Below, one piece after another: positions 15,448 to 25,221 of a DNA stretch of 56,169 bases; the first letter of the stretch is position 1; each line of letters begins with the position of its first letter. The stretch lies in contig JANQMH010000093.1 of assembly GCA_028280195.1 (NCBI GenBank), positions 1 through 56,169 of the forward strand. Direction: 5' to 3'. The DNA is from Exilibacterium sp. Lineage in GTDB: Bacteria; Pseudomonadota; Gammaproteobacteria; Pseudomonadales; Cellvibrionaceae. The notes under the pieces were generated by a model. That model worked only from the letters and a program-made list of their open reading frames with translations, was not told the origin of the DNA and did no database searches. The translations under genes were made by a program, and so were the position numbers.

Positions 15448-16800
15448 ATGTCGCTGATCGCGATGCTGATTGTAGCGGTATTGTTCATTGTCGTGTCCAC
15501 CAGCGTCGGCAGGCTGCACCCCTTTATCGCACTGATCGCCGCCGCCTTCGGCTTTGGTATTTTCAGCGGCGTGCCGCTGACCGAGGTCGTTGCGGCAATT
15601 AACAAAGGTTTTGGCGACACCATTGGCTATATCGGCATCGTCATTCTGGCGGGCTCCATTATCGGCACTTTTTTGCAGAAGTCCGGCGGTGCTCACCGGA
15701 TTGCCCATTCGATCCTGCGGCGCATCGGTAAGAAAAGCGCCACGCCTACCATGGGTATTGTCGGTTACCTGGTATCCATGCCGGTGTTTTGCGACTCCGG
15801 TTATGTATTGCTTTCGCCGGTCAATAAAGCGCTGGCAAAAAAAGCGGGCACCTCGCTGGCGGCGGGGGCGGTGGCGCTGAGCCTGGGGCTGTTTGCCACC
15901 CATACCATGGTGCCGCCCACGCCGGGGCCGGTGGCGGCCGCGGGTATACTCAACGCCGATCTGGGTCTGGTCATTTTACTGGGTATTGCCGTCAGCCTCT
16001 GTGCCCTGCTGGCCGGGATTCTGTTTGCGGTCTACTATGCCTCGCGGATCACCCTGGCCGAGGAGCGCTTCCCGGACCACGGCGAGAAAGCCCCGGAGCA
16101 GTGGGAGACCCTGTCCAGCGCCCAGCCCTCGACGCTGAAAGCCGTTCTGCCGATTATCGTACCGATTATACTGATTGTCTTCCGCTCCATTGCCGAGCTG
16201 CCGCAGCAGCCGCTCGGGCAGGGGCAGTGGGTCGATTTTGTGGTATTTATCGGCCAGCCGTCAGTGGCCCTGCTAATCGGCGTGCTGCTGGTGTTTACCA
16301 TACCGAAAAAGCTCGATGCCAAAATCATTTCCGACCGTGGCTGGATCGGCGAGGCCATCGCGGCAGCGGCGGTCATCATCATCATTACCGGTGCCGGCGG
16401 TGCCTTTGGCAGGGTGCTGCAGGTATCGCAGATTGCCGATGTCATCGGCAGCGGCCTGGCCGACTGGCAGCTCGGCACCCTGCTGCCTTTTATTATCGCT
16501 GCCGGTATCAAAACCGCTCAGGGTTCATCGACGGTGGCCATCATTACCACGGCCAGTCTGCTGGCGCCGCTGATGGATACGTTGGGTTTCGATAGCGCCT
16601 ATGCCAAAGCGCTGGTGGTGGTTGCCATCGGTGCCGGCTCCATGGTGGTCTCCCATGCCAATGACAGTTACTTTTGGGTCGTTACCCAATTTGCGGGTAT
16701 GTCGGTGCAACAGGGCTACAGACTGCAGACGCTCGGCTCGCTGATACAGGGCAGCGTCGCTGCCGTCGCCGTGTGGGTGGCGAGCCTGTGGTTGTTATAG
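15448..16800 (+). CDS. GntP-family sugar-acid permease
   Basis: This 450-residue polytopic inner-membrane protein of normal GntP length opens with MSLIAMLIVAVLFI. It contains the conserved GFGDTIGYIGIVILAGSIIG segment, the FCDSGYVLLSP motif and HTMVPPTPGPVAAA, all typical of gluconate/2-keto-3-deoxygluconate H+ symporters. It would import the sugar acid or its dehydration product from the periplasm. The start at 15448 follows GAGGGAGATAGG; an upstream TTG at 15421 is less likely. It is divergent from the RpiR gene, with a predicted operator between them. The substrate is probably shared with the Tat dehydratases, by inference. Confidence 0.9.
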   Translation: MSLIAMLIVAVLFIVVSTSVGRLHPFIALIAAAFGFGIFSGVPLTEVVAAINKGFGDTIGYIGIVILAGSIIGTFLQKSGGAHRIAHSILRRIGKKSATPTMGIVGYLVSMPVFCDSGYVLLSPVNKALAKKAGTSLAAGAVALSLGLFATHTMVPPTPGPVAAAGILNADLGLVILLGIAVSLCALLAGILFAVYYASRITLAEERFPDHGEKAPEQWETLSSAQPSTLKAVLPIIVPIILIVFRSIAELPQQPLGQGQWVDFVVFIGQPSVALLIGVLLVFTIPKKLDAKIISDRGWIGEAIAAAAVIIIITGAGGAFGRVLQVSQIADVIGSGLADWQLGTLLPFIIAAGIKTAQGSSTVAIITTASLLAPLMDTLGFDSAYAKALVVVAIGAGSMVVSHANDSYFWVVTQFAGMSVQQGYRLQTLGSLIQGSVAAVAVWVASLWLL

Positions 16801-16828
16801 CCGGCTGCGGCCTGCTGTAACTATTACG

Positions 16829-16864
16829 CTTTGATAAGACACTTTGATAAGACGCTTTGATAAA
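16829..16864 (+). repeat. 13-bp tandem repeat upstream of the DASS transporter
   Basis: CTTTGATAAGACA (16829-16841), CTTTGATAAGACG (16842-16854) and CTTTGATAAA (16855-16864, partial third copy). The array ends 10 bp before the transporter ATG, so it forms the 5-prime leader and displaces any Shine-Dalgarno sequence. Confidence 0.75.
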
Positions 16865-16874
16865 AAAAATCACT

Positions 16875-18263
16875 ATGTTGAAACTGAAGCCCGCCGCGCG
16901 CGTTGCCGGCCCCCTGCTCGCCGCTGTTACACTGCTATTGATGCAGCAGAACGCCTGGCCCTTAGCCGCCAGTATTGCTGCCGCCGTTACCGTGTGGTGC
17001 GCCATCTGGTGGATCTTTGAGGCGCTGCCCATTGCCGCGACGGCCCTGATACCCATTGCCGTCTTCCCGCTAACCGGTGTACTGACTCCCGCTCAGGTCG
17101 GTCAAGCCTATGGCAGTCCGATTGTGTTGCTGATGTTCGCCGGCTTTATGTTGTCGGCCGCCATGGAGAAAAGCGGCGCTCACCGGCGCGTGGCGCTGGC
17201 CATGGTAAAGGCCTCGGGTTCTGCCGGCGGCTGGCGGCTGGTGGCCGGATTTATGCTGGCTGCGGCCAGTCTCAGTATGTGGATCTCCAACACCGCGACG
17301 GCACTGATGCTGCTGCCCATTGCACTGGCAGTGCTGGAGCAGAGCAAGGACAGGCAGCTGGCCATCGCCGTAATGCTGGGCATTGCCTACGGCGCCAGCG
17401 TCGGCGGTGTCGCCACACCTATCGGCACACCCACCAACCTGGTGTTTATGCAGGTCTATACGGAAAATACCGGCACCGAACTGACCTTTACCGAGTGGAT
17501 GGGAATGGCGTTGCCGGTTACCCTGGTTTTCCTGCCGCTGATCTGCTGGTGGTTAACCCGCGCGCTGTCGCAGCGGGAAAAGCTGGTGCTGCCGGATATG
17601 GGTGACTGGCGCCGTGAAGAAGTGCGCATGTTGCTGGTGCTGCTGGTTACCGCTACCTTGTGGATTACCCGCAAGGAGCCCTTTGGCGGCTGGAGCGGTA
17701 TGCTGGGCCTGGACAGTGCCAACGATGCCAGTGTCGGGCTGCTGGCGGCAATCTGCCTGTTTCTGATTCCCAATGGCCGCGGTGAGCACCTGCTCGACTG
17801 GAAAACCGCCGAGCGCATCCCCTGGGGCATCTTAATCCTGTTCGGCGCCGGTATCTGCATTGCCCGCGGCTTTTCCGTTACCGGACTGAGCCAGGCGATC
17901 GGCGATGCGCTGTCGGGCTTTATGGCCTTGCCGCTGCTGCTTACCATTGCGCTGATATGTCTGATCGTGACCTTCTTAACCGAAGTTACCAGCAATACTG
18001 CCACCGCCGTACTGTTGATGCCGATACTGGCCGCCGCTGCCATCGCCGCGGATATCGACCCGGCCCTGCTGATGGTGCCGGCGGTATTGAGTTGCAGTTG
18101 TGCGTTTATGCTGCCGGTTGCCACGCCGCCCAATGCGGTCGCTTATAGCAGTCAGTTGTTTACCATCGGGCAAATGGCGCGCATCGGCATTGTGCTGAAC
18201 TTTGCCGGAGTACTGGTAATCAGCCTGGTGATTTACACAGTTCTGGGTATCTCTGCCAACTGA
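16875..18263 (+). CDS. DASS/SLC13-family anion transporter
   Basis: This 462-residue polytopic protein carries the family signature SNTATALMLLPIA near residue 135 and its second-repeat counterpart TEVTSNTATAVLLMP. It also has VGGVATPIGTPTNLV and VATPPNAVAYSSQ. SLC13-type proteins are Na+- or H+-coupled importers of di- and tricarboxylates and other organic anions. Placed after GntP on the same strand with a 74-bp gap, it may import a second acid or an oxidised sugar such as an aldarate. The start ATG 16875 has no clear Shine-Dalgarno sequence because a 13-bp repeat fills the leader. A TTG at 16857 would add six residues. Confidence 0.88.
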   Translation: MLKLKPAARVAGPLLAAVTLLLMQQNAWPLAASIAAAVTVWCAIWWIFEALPIAATALIPIAVFPLTGVLTPAQVGQAYGSPIVLLMFAGFMLSAAMEKSGAHRRVALAMVKASGSAGGWRLVAGFMLAAASLSMWISNTATALMLLPIALAVLEQSKDRQLAIAVMLGIAYGASVGGVATPIGTPTNLVFMQVYTENTGTELTFTEWMGMALPVTLVFLPLICWWLTRALSQREKLVLPDMGDWRREEVRMLLVLLVTATLWITRKEPFGGWSGMLGLDSANDASVGLLAAICLFLIPNGRGEHLLDWKTAERIPWGILILFGAGICIARGFSVTGLSQAIGDALSGFMALPLLLTIALICLIVTFLTEVTSNTATAVLLMPILAAAAIAADIDPALLMVPAVLSCSCAFMLPVATPPNAVAYSSQLFTIGQMARIGIVLNFAGVLVISLVIYTVLGISAN

Positions 18264-18298
18264 CCTTTATCGCATCCCGCGGCTGCCGGTGGCAGCGG

Positions 18299-18913
18299 CT
18301 AGAGATCTTTGCCCGCCGGGCATTGAGAGGCTGGCGCAGTATCCGCAACTCGCTTAAACCGCATCCATTTGGTGCTGAAATTGGCGCCGGGCAGTATATA
18401 CAGAAAGCCGATCATCCAGTTTTTCCTTCGCGCTTCGAGATAACCGTGTTGACTGCGCAATTTGACCGAGTGGCCGTGCGGGCCCACGATCGGCTCTGCA
18501 TCCCTATGCGGGAGTTCCCTCACCAGCCAGTCGCCTCGACAGCGGTAGTGGTCAGCTTGCTGCAACACGATGCTGCCGAGGCACAGGTCCTCGCTGTTCA
18601 ACAGCGTGACGGTAAGGCTGGCGCTTTCCTCTGTGAAGGAAAAACTGATTTTGTCTGCGCCTTTGTGTTGATGAGAGGCTCCAAAGGGTTTGTCGTGGCG
18701 ACTTCTGGCAAAAAAACGCAATGGCAGTGTGGGCCGGGTGTAGCGAGGGTCGCTATGGATGCGTTCACCGCTGAGGCTGTAGGTGCCGGGTATGATGCCG
18801 CAGTTGGTTTTCGCCGATACCTGGTCAGATGTCCATGTTGTTGGATAGGGCTCGATTCGCAGGCCAATGGTTCCGAGCGCCGCCATCGCGGCCAGCAGCA
18901 GTATCAGCCCCAA
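18299..18913 (-). CDS. Hypothetical single-helix membrane-anchored protein
   Basis: I do not recognise this protein. About 204 residues are readable, with a hydrophobic N-terminal helix (GLILLLAAMAALGTIGL) followed by a soluble, probably periplasmic, beta-rich domain (DKISFSFTEESASLTVTLL). The start is uncertain. The hydrophobic helix and the reading frame extend upstream to about 19040 without ATG or GTG, so a TTG at 18913, an internal ATG near 18892 or a frameshift are all possible. It is convergent with the DASS transporter and divergent from the amylopullulanase gene. The protein-like composition makes it more likely real than the opposite-strand frame. No function is proposed. Confidence 0.55.
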   Translation of the reverse strand: MGLILLLAAMAALGTIGLRIEPYPTTWTSDQVSAKTNCGIIPGTYSLSGERIHSDPRYTRPTLPLRFFARSRHDKPFGASHQHKGADKISFSFTEESASLTVTLLNSEDLCLGSIVLQQADHYRCRGDWLVRELPHRDAEPIVGPHGHSVKLRSQHGYLEARRKNWMIGFLYILPGANFSTKWMRFKRVADTAPASQCPAGKDL

Positions 18914-19252
18914 CGCTGCCAGTATGGTGACGGCTTTAAGCGGCTTGTTCAGAGTTAAGGTTCCTTCTGCACCGGGCTTGTCAGCGTCTTTGCCACCGGC
19001 GGTGTGGTTGCTGCCGGAAACTTTGACACACGAGCGGTCTTATATCATTTGCACGCCATTATACAGATTGGTTCTGCCTTTGCACCAAAGGCGGTCACCC
19101 GGATGGTCATCTGGCGTTGGCTGCGGCGCTTTGCCCGCTCGAGTATCCAGGCCCGATTGAATACGTATGCATGACATTGCCACCTGCGTAGCTGATCCAA
19201 TAGGCTAAGCTCACTGTCCCGGTTCGTCGACCTGGCGCGGATAATAAGACTG
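18914..19252. other. 339-bp intergenic region before the amylopullulanase gene
   Basis: This holds the possible 5-prime extension of the hypothetical membrane protein on the minus strand, and the control region of the amylopullulanase gene on the plus strand. That control region includes the LacI-type operator at 19158-19171 and a possible -35 (TTGCCA, 19177-19182). No other gene is seen. Confidence 0.5.
19158..19171 (+). promoter_or_regulatory. LacI-type operator of the amylopullulanase gene
   Basis: TGAATACGTATGCA is a CG-centred imperfect palindrome 82 bp upstream of the start codon. The identical 14-mer, in the same orientation relative to the gene, lies upstream of the second amylase gene (31761-31774). 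In both cases TTGCC follows six bases later, a possible -35 element. Confidence 0.65.
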
Positions 19253-22200
19253 ATGAGGGTAATGATCATGGCTACACTGAGTGCCTGGCCGCTGCCGGCC
19301 CGTGTTTTGGCTTTATGTCTGCTAGTGTTTGGCCTGAGTGCCTGCAATGACCGCAGCGCCGATATCAAGGACGATGTTTTTTATTTCGTTCTGCCCGATC
19401 GCTTTGCCAACGGCAATACCGCCAACGATACGGGTTTTATCGACGGCTCCCGCAACGACCACGGCTTCGATGCCACCGACAAGGCCTACTACCACGGCGG
19501 TGACCTGGCCGGGCTGAAGCAGCGGCTGCCCTATCTGAAAGATATGGGGGTGACCGCCATCTGGATGACCCCGGTATTTGAAAACTTCTCCAACAATGTT
19601 GAATCGGCTGCCTACCACGGTTACTGGACACTCAACTATACCCGCATCGATCCGCACCTGGGCGGCGACAGCGAGCTGAAAGCGTTGATAGCCAGGGCGC
19701 ACAGGCTGGGCATCAAAGTATTTTTCGATATCGTTGTCAATCACACTGCCGATATTATCCGCTACGAAGAATGCCACGGTGACGGGGGCGGCGCTGATTG
19801 CCCCTATCGCGAAACACCGCAGCAGCCCTATACCCCGTTTGTACCCGCCGGTCTGGAGAATGCCAAACAGCCGCAGTGGCTGAATGATACGGCTCTCTAC
19901 AATAACCGCGGCGACAGCACTTTTAGCGGCGAATCGTCGCTGCTGGGCGATTTCTTTGGCCTTGACGACCTCAATACGGCAGAGCCCGCCGTCGTCAACG
20001 GCATGATCGATATATTCAAATACTGGATCAGCGAATACGCCATCGACGGCTTTCGTCTGGATACGGTCAAACATGTGGATATGGCGTTCTGGCAGCAGTG
20101 GACACCGGCCATTCTCGACCACGCCAGCGCAGAAGGCATCGACGATTTCCATATTTTCGGTGAGATATTCGACGGCAATCCGCGCGCAGTCAGCCGCTAT
20201 ACCACTGAGGGTACCTTGCCTTCGGCGCTGGACTTCGGTTTGTACTTTGCCCTCAAAGATGTCTTTGCCGACAATGTGGCGCCGACGCGCCTGGCGGACA
20301 TGTTCGGCAACGACGACTGGTATACCGATGCCGACAGCGACGCCTCGACGCTGATGACCTTTGCCAGCAACCACGATATCGGGCGCCTGGGGCTGGCGAT
20401 CAAAAATGCCAATCCGGATGCCGGCGACGCAGAGTATCTCAAGCGGCTGCAACTGGCCTATGGCCTGATGTACTTCGGCCGCGGTGTGCCGGTTATCTAC
20501 TACGGCGACGAGCAGGGCTTTGTCGGCGACGGCGGCGACAAGGATGCGCGCGAGGATATGATGCCGAGCCTGGTGGCAAGCTATAACGACAACGACCTGA
20601 TCGGCACCGAGCGCAGCACCGCGGACGACAACTTCGATCGTCGCCACCCCATGTACCGCACACTGAAACGCTATAAAAAAGTGCTGGACAAACACCGCGC
20701 TCTGCGCCGCGGCGAGCAGTACCTGCGCCATGCCGACAGCGAACCCGGCATTATCGCGCTGGCGCGGGTGGAGCGCAGCGATCCGCACGAGTATCTGCTG
20801 CTGATCAATACTGCCACCGAGGCGCGCAGCCTAACCCTGGAGGCCACCAGCGATCGCTACCGCCGGGTGTTTCCGGACCGCGGCAGCCTGCGCGCCGATG
20901 CCGATAACAATCTGACTGTGACTCTGCCCGCGCTGTCGCTGCAGATCTACAGAGGCCGACGCGCGCTGGAGGCGCCGGCGCTGGACAGTATTGCCCTGGA
21001 CCTGGCGCCCGGCAGCCGTGTGAGCGGCCGCTTCGAGGTGCCGGTGAGCCTCAACTGGCTGGCGGTGCATCCGCTGCCCTTAACTCATGTCGATTTCGAG
21101 GTCAGTGTCGACGGCGGCGACTTTATGGCGGCGGGCCGCGATCACAGTGCCGACTACCGGATTTTCTATAATGCCGATGCCTATGCGGACGGCACGCAGC
21201 TGACCTTTCGCGCCACCGCCACCGACCAGCACGGTTACGCGCTGACCTCGGAGGAGATCAGCGTCGAAGTCGGCGCGGTGCCGGGCTTTACGGTGTATTT
21301 TAAAAAGCCCGCCGACTGGGGTGACGATATCAACCTGTACTACTGGAATGCCGATCCGGCGCCAGCGGTAAGCTGGCCTGGTTTTGCCATCGAGTCTCTG
21401 GGCGCAGGCTGGTATCGCTATCAGTTTCCCGAAGGTGTGCAGAGCGCCAATCTGATTTTCAATGACGGCCAGAATCAGACCGCGGATCTGTTCCGCGATC
21501 GCGACGGCTGCTTTATCGACAATGCCTGGGTGGACAGCTGCGACCTGCCGCGGCCCGGGCTGACGTTTTTCTTCAAGAAGCCGGCCGCCTGGGGCGACAA
21601 TATCAATATCTACTACTGGAACGCCGAGCCGGCAGCGCCGCTGGACTGGCCCGGGGTTGCCATGGAAGTGCTGCCCGGCGGCTGGTATCGCTTCCAGATG
21701 CCGGCCGAGGTCAGCAGCGCCAATATCATCTTTAACGACGGCCAGGGCAATCAGACCGCCGACCTGTTTCGCGATGCCAGTGGCTGCTATGGCGAAGAGG
21801 GTCCCGCTTGGACCGATAGCTGTGAAGTGCCCACCGAGGTCGCCATTAGCGGTGCCCGCGCCCACTGGGTCGACAGTGCCAGCATCGCCTGGCAGACCAG
21901 CAGCAGCCAGGCGACCCGCTTTCAACTGCATCTGTCCTCCACGGCCTCGATTGTCACCGGCCTCGATGGCATCAGCGGCGCCGATCAGGTGCTGGATCTG
22001 AGTGCCGGTGCATCACTGAGCCAGGCGGTGGTGGAAAAATTCCGCCATCTGGCGGACTGGCCGGCCTATGGTGTCAGTGTCGATATTGAAACCGTAAAAA
22101 GCGCCTTGCGCGGCCAGCTGGTCGCCGCCGCCTTCGACAGCGAGGGCACGCTGGTAGAGGCGACCGGGGTACAGATTCCCGGTGTGGTGGACCAACTCTA

Positions 22201-25177
22201 CCGCTACGACGGCGATCTCGGTATCCGTATTGACGGCGGCAGCGTGGCGCTGAACCTGTGGGCGCCGACGGCCCAGAGCGTGCGGCTGAAGCGCTACGAC
22301 GCCGCTTTCAATCTGCTCGCCACCGATATGCCGGATGCGGTCGACAATGGCCGCTACCGCTTTAGCGGTGACGCCTCCTGGCTCGATCAGTTCTACCGCT
22401 ACGAGATCAGGGTCTATCACCCGGCCAGCGGCCAGATTGAAAGCTATGAAGTTACCGACCCTTATTCGCTGAGTCTGAGCCAGGACAGCCGCTACAGCCA
22501 GATTGTCGATCTGGCCGGCGACGCCACACTCAAACCCGCCGGCTGGGACGCATTGATCAAAACACTGCCCGCCTACAGGGACATCACCCTGTACGAAGGA
22601 CACGTGCGCGATTTCAGCGCCCACGACCGGCGGGTGGCGCGCGAGCACCGCGGCAAATATCTGGCCTTCACCTACAACGGCGCTAACGGTATGCCGCTGT
22701 CGGACGGTATGGCGCATTTGCAGTCACTGCAGCAGGCCGGTTTGACTCATTTCCATGTGTTGCCGGTCAACGATCTGGGTTCCATCAAGGAAAACCCCGC
22801 CGATCGGGTCGAACTCGACGATCCCTACAGTCGCTTATGCGAGAAAACCCAGGTGATCGCCATCGAAGAGGGCTGCGCCCTCTACGGCGAGATGCCGATT
22901 CGCCAGGTGTTTGAACAGTTGCTGGCGGACGATCCGCTGACTGCCGGCATTCAGGCCATCAACTACGATGACCGCACCAGCGGCTTTCCCGCAGTCGACG
23001 CTTTCAACTGGGGCTACGACCCGTTTCATTTTATGGCCGCGGAGGGCAGTTATGCCGCTGACGCCGACGGCAAGAGCCGCATTCGCGAGTTTCGCCAGAT
23101 GGTCAAAGCGCTGCACGATATTGGCCTGAAGCTGGTTGTGGATGTGGTGTTCAATCACACCTTCGCCTCGGGACTGGGCGATAAATCGGTATTGGATAAA
23201 GTCGTACCCGGCTACTATCACCGCCTCAACCCGCTGACCGGCACCGTGGAGAATTCCACCTGCTGCGATAATACCGCTGCCGAGCATGCGATGATGGAAA
23301 AGCTGATGATCGACGCGGCCAAGCTGTGGGCGCAGCACTACAAAGTGGATGCATTCCGCTTCGACCTGATGGGCCATCACCCGAAGGCATCGATGCAGAA
23401 AATCCAGGCGGCGCTGGCAACGCTGACTGCCGCCGAACACGGTGTGCAGGGGGATCGCATCTTCCTCTACGGCGAGGGCTGGGACTTCGGCGAAGTGGCC
23501 GGCAACCAGCGCTTTGATCAGGCCACGCAGTTCAATATGGCCGGCACCGGGGTCGGCACCTTTAACGACCGCCTGCGCGATGCCGTGCGCGGCGGCAACT
23601 TTACCGATCGCGGTCGCGCCCAGGGTTTTGCCAACGGCAATGTCACCTACCCGAACGGCGTTGCCGACGGCGCCGCCGCCATCGGTGATCAGGGCGACCG
23701 CATCCGCATCGGCCTGGCCGGCAATCTGCAGACCTACACCTTTGAAGATAACAGCGGCGCCGTCAACAACGGTATCCGCTATGCCGGTGTCGGCTACAAC
23801 CTGGACCCGCAGGAAAATATTCTCTATGTCGACAAACACGATAATGAAACCCTGTGGGACAACACCCAGGCGAAACTACCGGACGGCCTGGATATGGATG
23901 CCCGCGTGCGCGTACACACCTTGAGCCAGGCCTTTGTCAATCTGGCGCAGGGTATTCCCTTTCATCAGATGGGCAGCGATCTGCTGCGTTCCAAATCCAT
24001 GGACCGCGACAGCTTCGACGCCGGCGACTGGTTCAACAAGGTGGACTTCAGCCGCCGCGATAACAACTGGGCGGTGGGCCTGCCGTCGCAGGATAAAAAC
24101 GGCGAGCGCTGGGAGGCCATGCAGCAGATTATGGGCAATGCCAATATCGATCCGCAGCCCGAGCATATCGAACTGGCCGCGGCGCTGTTTCGGCAGCAAC
24201 TGGCGCTGCGCTATTCCACGCCGCTGTTGCGCCTCGACAGCGCCGCCGATGTGGAACAGCGTCTGAGCTTCTGGAACACCGGTCCGGCGCAGGTGCCCGG
24301 CCTGGTGGTGATGACCGTCGGCGATGGCGTCTGTGGCGGCGCCGACCTGGACCCGGCGCTAAACGGCCTGGCAGTGGTATTCAACAGCGACGATCAGGCG
24401 CTGGATTTCAGTATCGATGCCTTGGCGGGCACCGCTCTCGGCTTGCACCCCTTGCAGCAAACGGGTGTCGACAGTGTGGTCAAGGCAGCCGCTTACGATA
24501 TCGCCGGCGGCAGCTTCAGCGTGCCGGCCAGAACCGCCGCGGTGTTTGTCGCGCCGCAGGCGGGCGGGCAGGGCGAGTTCCCCTGCAACGACAAAAACGG
24601 CACCATCCTCGAGCCGGGTTTTACGGTCTATTTCCAGAAGCCGGCAGCCTGGGCCGAGGTCAGCATTTACTACTGGAATACCACACCGGCCAGCGAGCCG
24701 GTAAACTGGCCCGGGATACCCATGCAGGCGATCGGCAACGACTGGTATACCTTTACCTTCCCGGATGGTGTCAGCGCCGCCAATCTTATTTTCAATAACA
24801 ACGGTGCCGGTGCGCAGACCGCCGATTTGTATCGCCAGGGTGACGGCTGTTTCGATTACGCCAGCGCCACCTGGTCGGACAGCTGCGATCTGCCGGGGCT
24901 GCAGTTCTGGTTCCGCAAACCCGACCACTGGAGCGATGATATCCAGTTTTATTTCTGGGGTGCGCCGGTGCCCGGTCCGGCCTGGCCCGGCATTCCGATG
25001 GAGAACCGCGGTGACGGCTGGTTCTTTATCCAGATGCCCGACGGTGTGCGCCAGACCAACCTGATTTTCAATGACGCGGCTTCGGGCACCGGTGAGCAGA
25101 GCAGCGATCTCAGCCGCAGCGCCAGTGGCTGCTATGCGCTGGAAAGCGGCTGGCAGGACAGCTGCGATCACCCCTAG
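19253..25177 (+). CDS. Dual-domain amylopullulanase lipoprotein with four starch-binding-like modules
   Basis: This is a 1974-residue protein. The lipobox LSAC makes Cys31 the lipid-anchored residue. Residues about 36-560 form a GH13 alpha-amylase domain: nucleophile Asp near 270 (DGFRLDTVKHV), acid Glu near 304 (FGEIFDG), Asp near 374 (SNHDIGR). Two homologous modules follow at about 678-763 and 769-857 (FTVYFKKPADWG-type starts, NLIFNDG, ending in a Cys pair). Residues about 980-1780 form a CBM48-led GH13 pullulanase with FNWGYDP, Asp near 1370 (VDAFRFDLMGHH), Glu near 1407 (GEGWDFGE) and Asp near 1529 (DKHDNETLW). Two more modules end the protein (about 1789-1878 and 1882-1971). It should cleave both alpha-1,4 and alpha-1,6 bonds of starch or glycogen at the cell surface or in the periplasm. 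Confidence 0.9.
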   Translation: MRVMIMATLSAWPLPARVLALCLLVFGLSACNDRSADIKDDVFYFVLPDRFANGNTANDTGFIDGSRNDHGFDATDKAYYHGGDLAGLKQRLPYLKDMGVTAIWMTPVFENFSNNVESAAYHGYWTLNYTRIDPHLGGDSELKALIARAHRLGIKVFFDIVVNHTADIIRYEECHGDGGGADCPYRETPQQPYTPFVPAGLENAKQPQWLNDTALYNNRGDSTFSGESSLLGDFFGLDDLNTAEPAVVNGMIDIFKYWISEYAIDGFRLDTVKHVDMAFWQQWTPAILDHASAEGIDDFHIFGEIFDGNPRAVSRYTTEGTLPSALDFGLYFALKDVFADNVAPTRLADMFGNDDWYTDADSDASTLMTFASNHDIGRLGLAIKNANPDAGDAEYLKRLQLAYGLMYFGRGVPVIYYGDEQGFVGDGGDKDAREDMMPSLVASYNDNDLIGTERSTADDNFDRRHPMYRTLKRYKKVLDKHRALRRGEQYLRHADSEPGIIALARVERSDPHEYLLLINTATEARSLTLEATSDRYRRVFPDRGSLRADADNNLTVTLPALSLQIYRGRRALEAPALDSIALDLAPGSRVSGRFEVPVSLNWLAVHPLPLTHVDFEVSVDGGDFMAAGRDHSADYRIFYNADAYADGTQLTFRATATDQHGYALTSEEISVEVGAVPGFTVYFKKPADWGDDINLYYWNADPAPAVSWPGFAIESLGAGWYRYQFPEGVQSANLIFNDGQNQTADLFRDRDGCFIDNAWVDSCDLPRPGLTFFFKKPAAWGDNINIYYWNAEPAAPLDWPGVAMEVLPGGWYRFQMPAEVSSANIIFNDGQGNQTADLFRDASGCYGEEGPAWTDSCEVPTEVAISGARAHWVDSASIAWQTSSSQATRFQLHLSSTASIVTGLDGISGADQVLDLSAGASLSQAVVEKFRHLADWPAYGVSVDIETVKSALRGQLVAAAFDSEGTLVEATGVQIPGVVDQLYRYDGDLGIRIDGGSVALNLWAPTAQSVRLKRYDAAFNLLATDMPDAVDNGRYRFSGDASWLDQFYRYEIRVYHPASGQIESYEVTDPYSLSLSQDSRYSQIVDLAGDATLKPAGWDALIKTLPAYRDITLYEGHVRDFSAHDRRVAREHRGKYLAFTYNGANGMPLSDGMAHLQSLQQAGLTHFHVLPVNDLGSIKENPADRVELDDPYSRLCEKTQVIAIEEGCALYGEMPIRQVFEQLLADDPLTAGIQAINYDDRTSGFPAVDAFNWGYDPFHFMAAEGSYAADADGKSRIREFRQMVKALHDIGLKLVVDVVFNHTFASGLGDKSVLDKVVPGYYHRLNPLTGTVENSTCCDNTAAEHAMMEKLMIDAAKLWAQHYKVDAFRFDLMGHHPKASMQKIQAALATLTAAEHGVQGDRIFLYGEGWDFGEVAGNQRFDQATQFNMAGTGVGTFNDRLRDAVRGGNFTDRGRAQGFANGNVTYPNGVADGAAAIGDQGDRIRIGLAGNLQTYTFEDNSGAVNNGIRYAGVGYNLDPQENILYVDKHDNETLWDNTQAKLPDGLDMDARVRVHTLSQAFVNLAQGIPFHQMGSDLLRSKSMDRDSFDAGDWFNKVDFSRRDNNWAVGLPSQDKNGERWEAMQQIMGNANIDPQPEHIELAAALFRQQLALRYSTPLLRLDSAADVEQRLSFWNTGPAQVPGLVVMTVGDGVCGGADLDPALNGLAVVFNSDDQALDFSIDALAGTALGLHPLQQTGVDSVVKAAAYDIAGGSFSVPARTAAVFVAPQAGGQGEFPCNDKNGTILEPGFTVYFQKPAAWAEVSIYYWNTTPASEPVNWPGIPMQAIGNDWYTFTFPDGVSAANLIFNNNGAGAQTADLYRQGDGCFDYASATWSDSCDLPGLQFWFRKPDHWSDDIQFYFWGAPVPGPAWPGIPMENRGDGWFFIQMPDGVRQTNLIFNDAASGTGEQSSDLSRSASGCYALESGWQDSCDHP

Positions 25178-25221
25178 TCTGCCCGCCGGTCTTTAAAACT
25201 GCTGGCCGGAAGTTTTATAAT

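Noticed and set aside
18279-18299. GCTGCC/GGCAGC hairpin between convergent genes as a terminator.
   Set aside because: Only six base pairs and no T-run on either strand.
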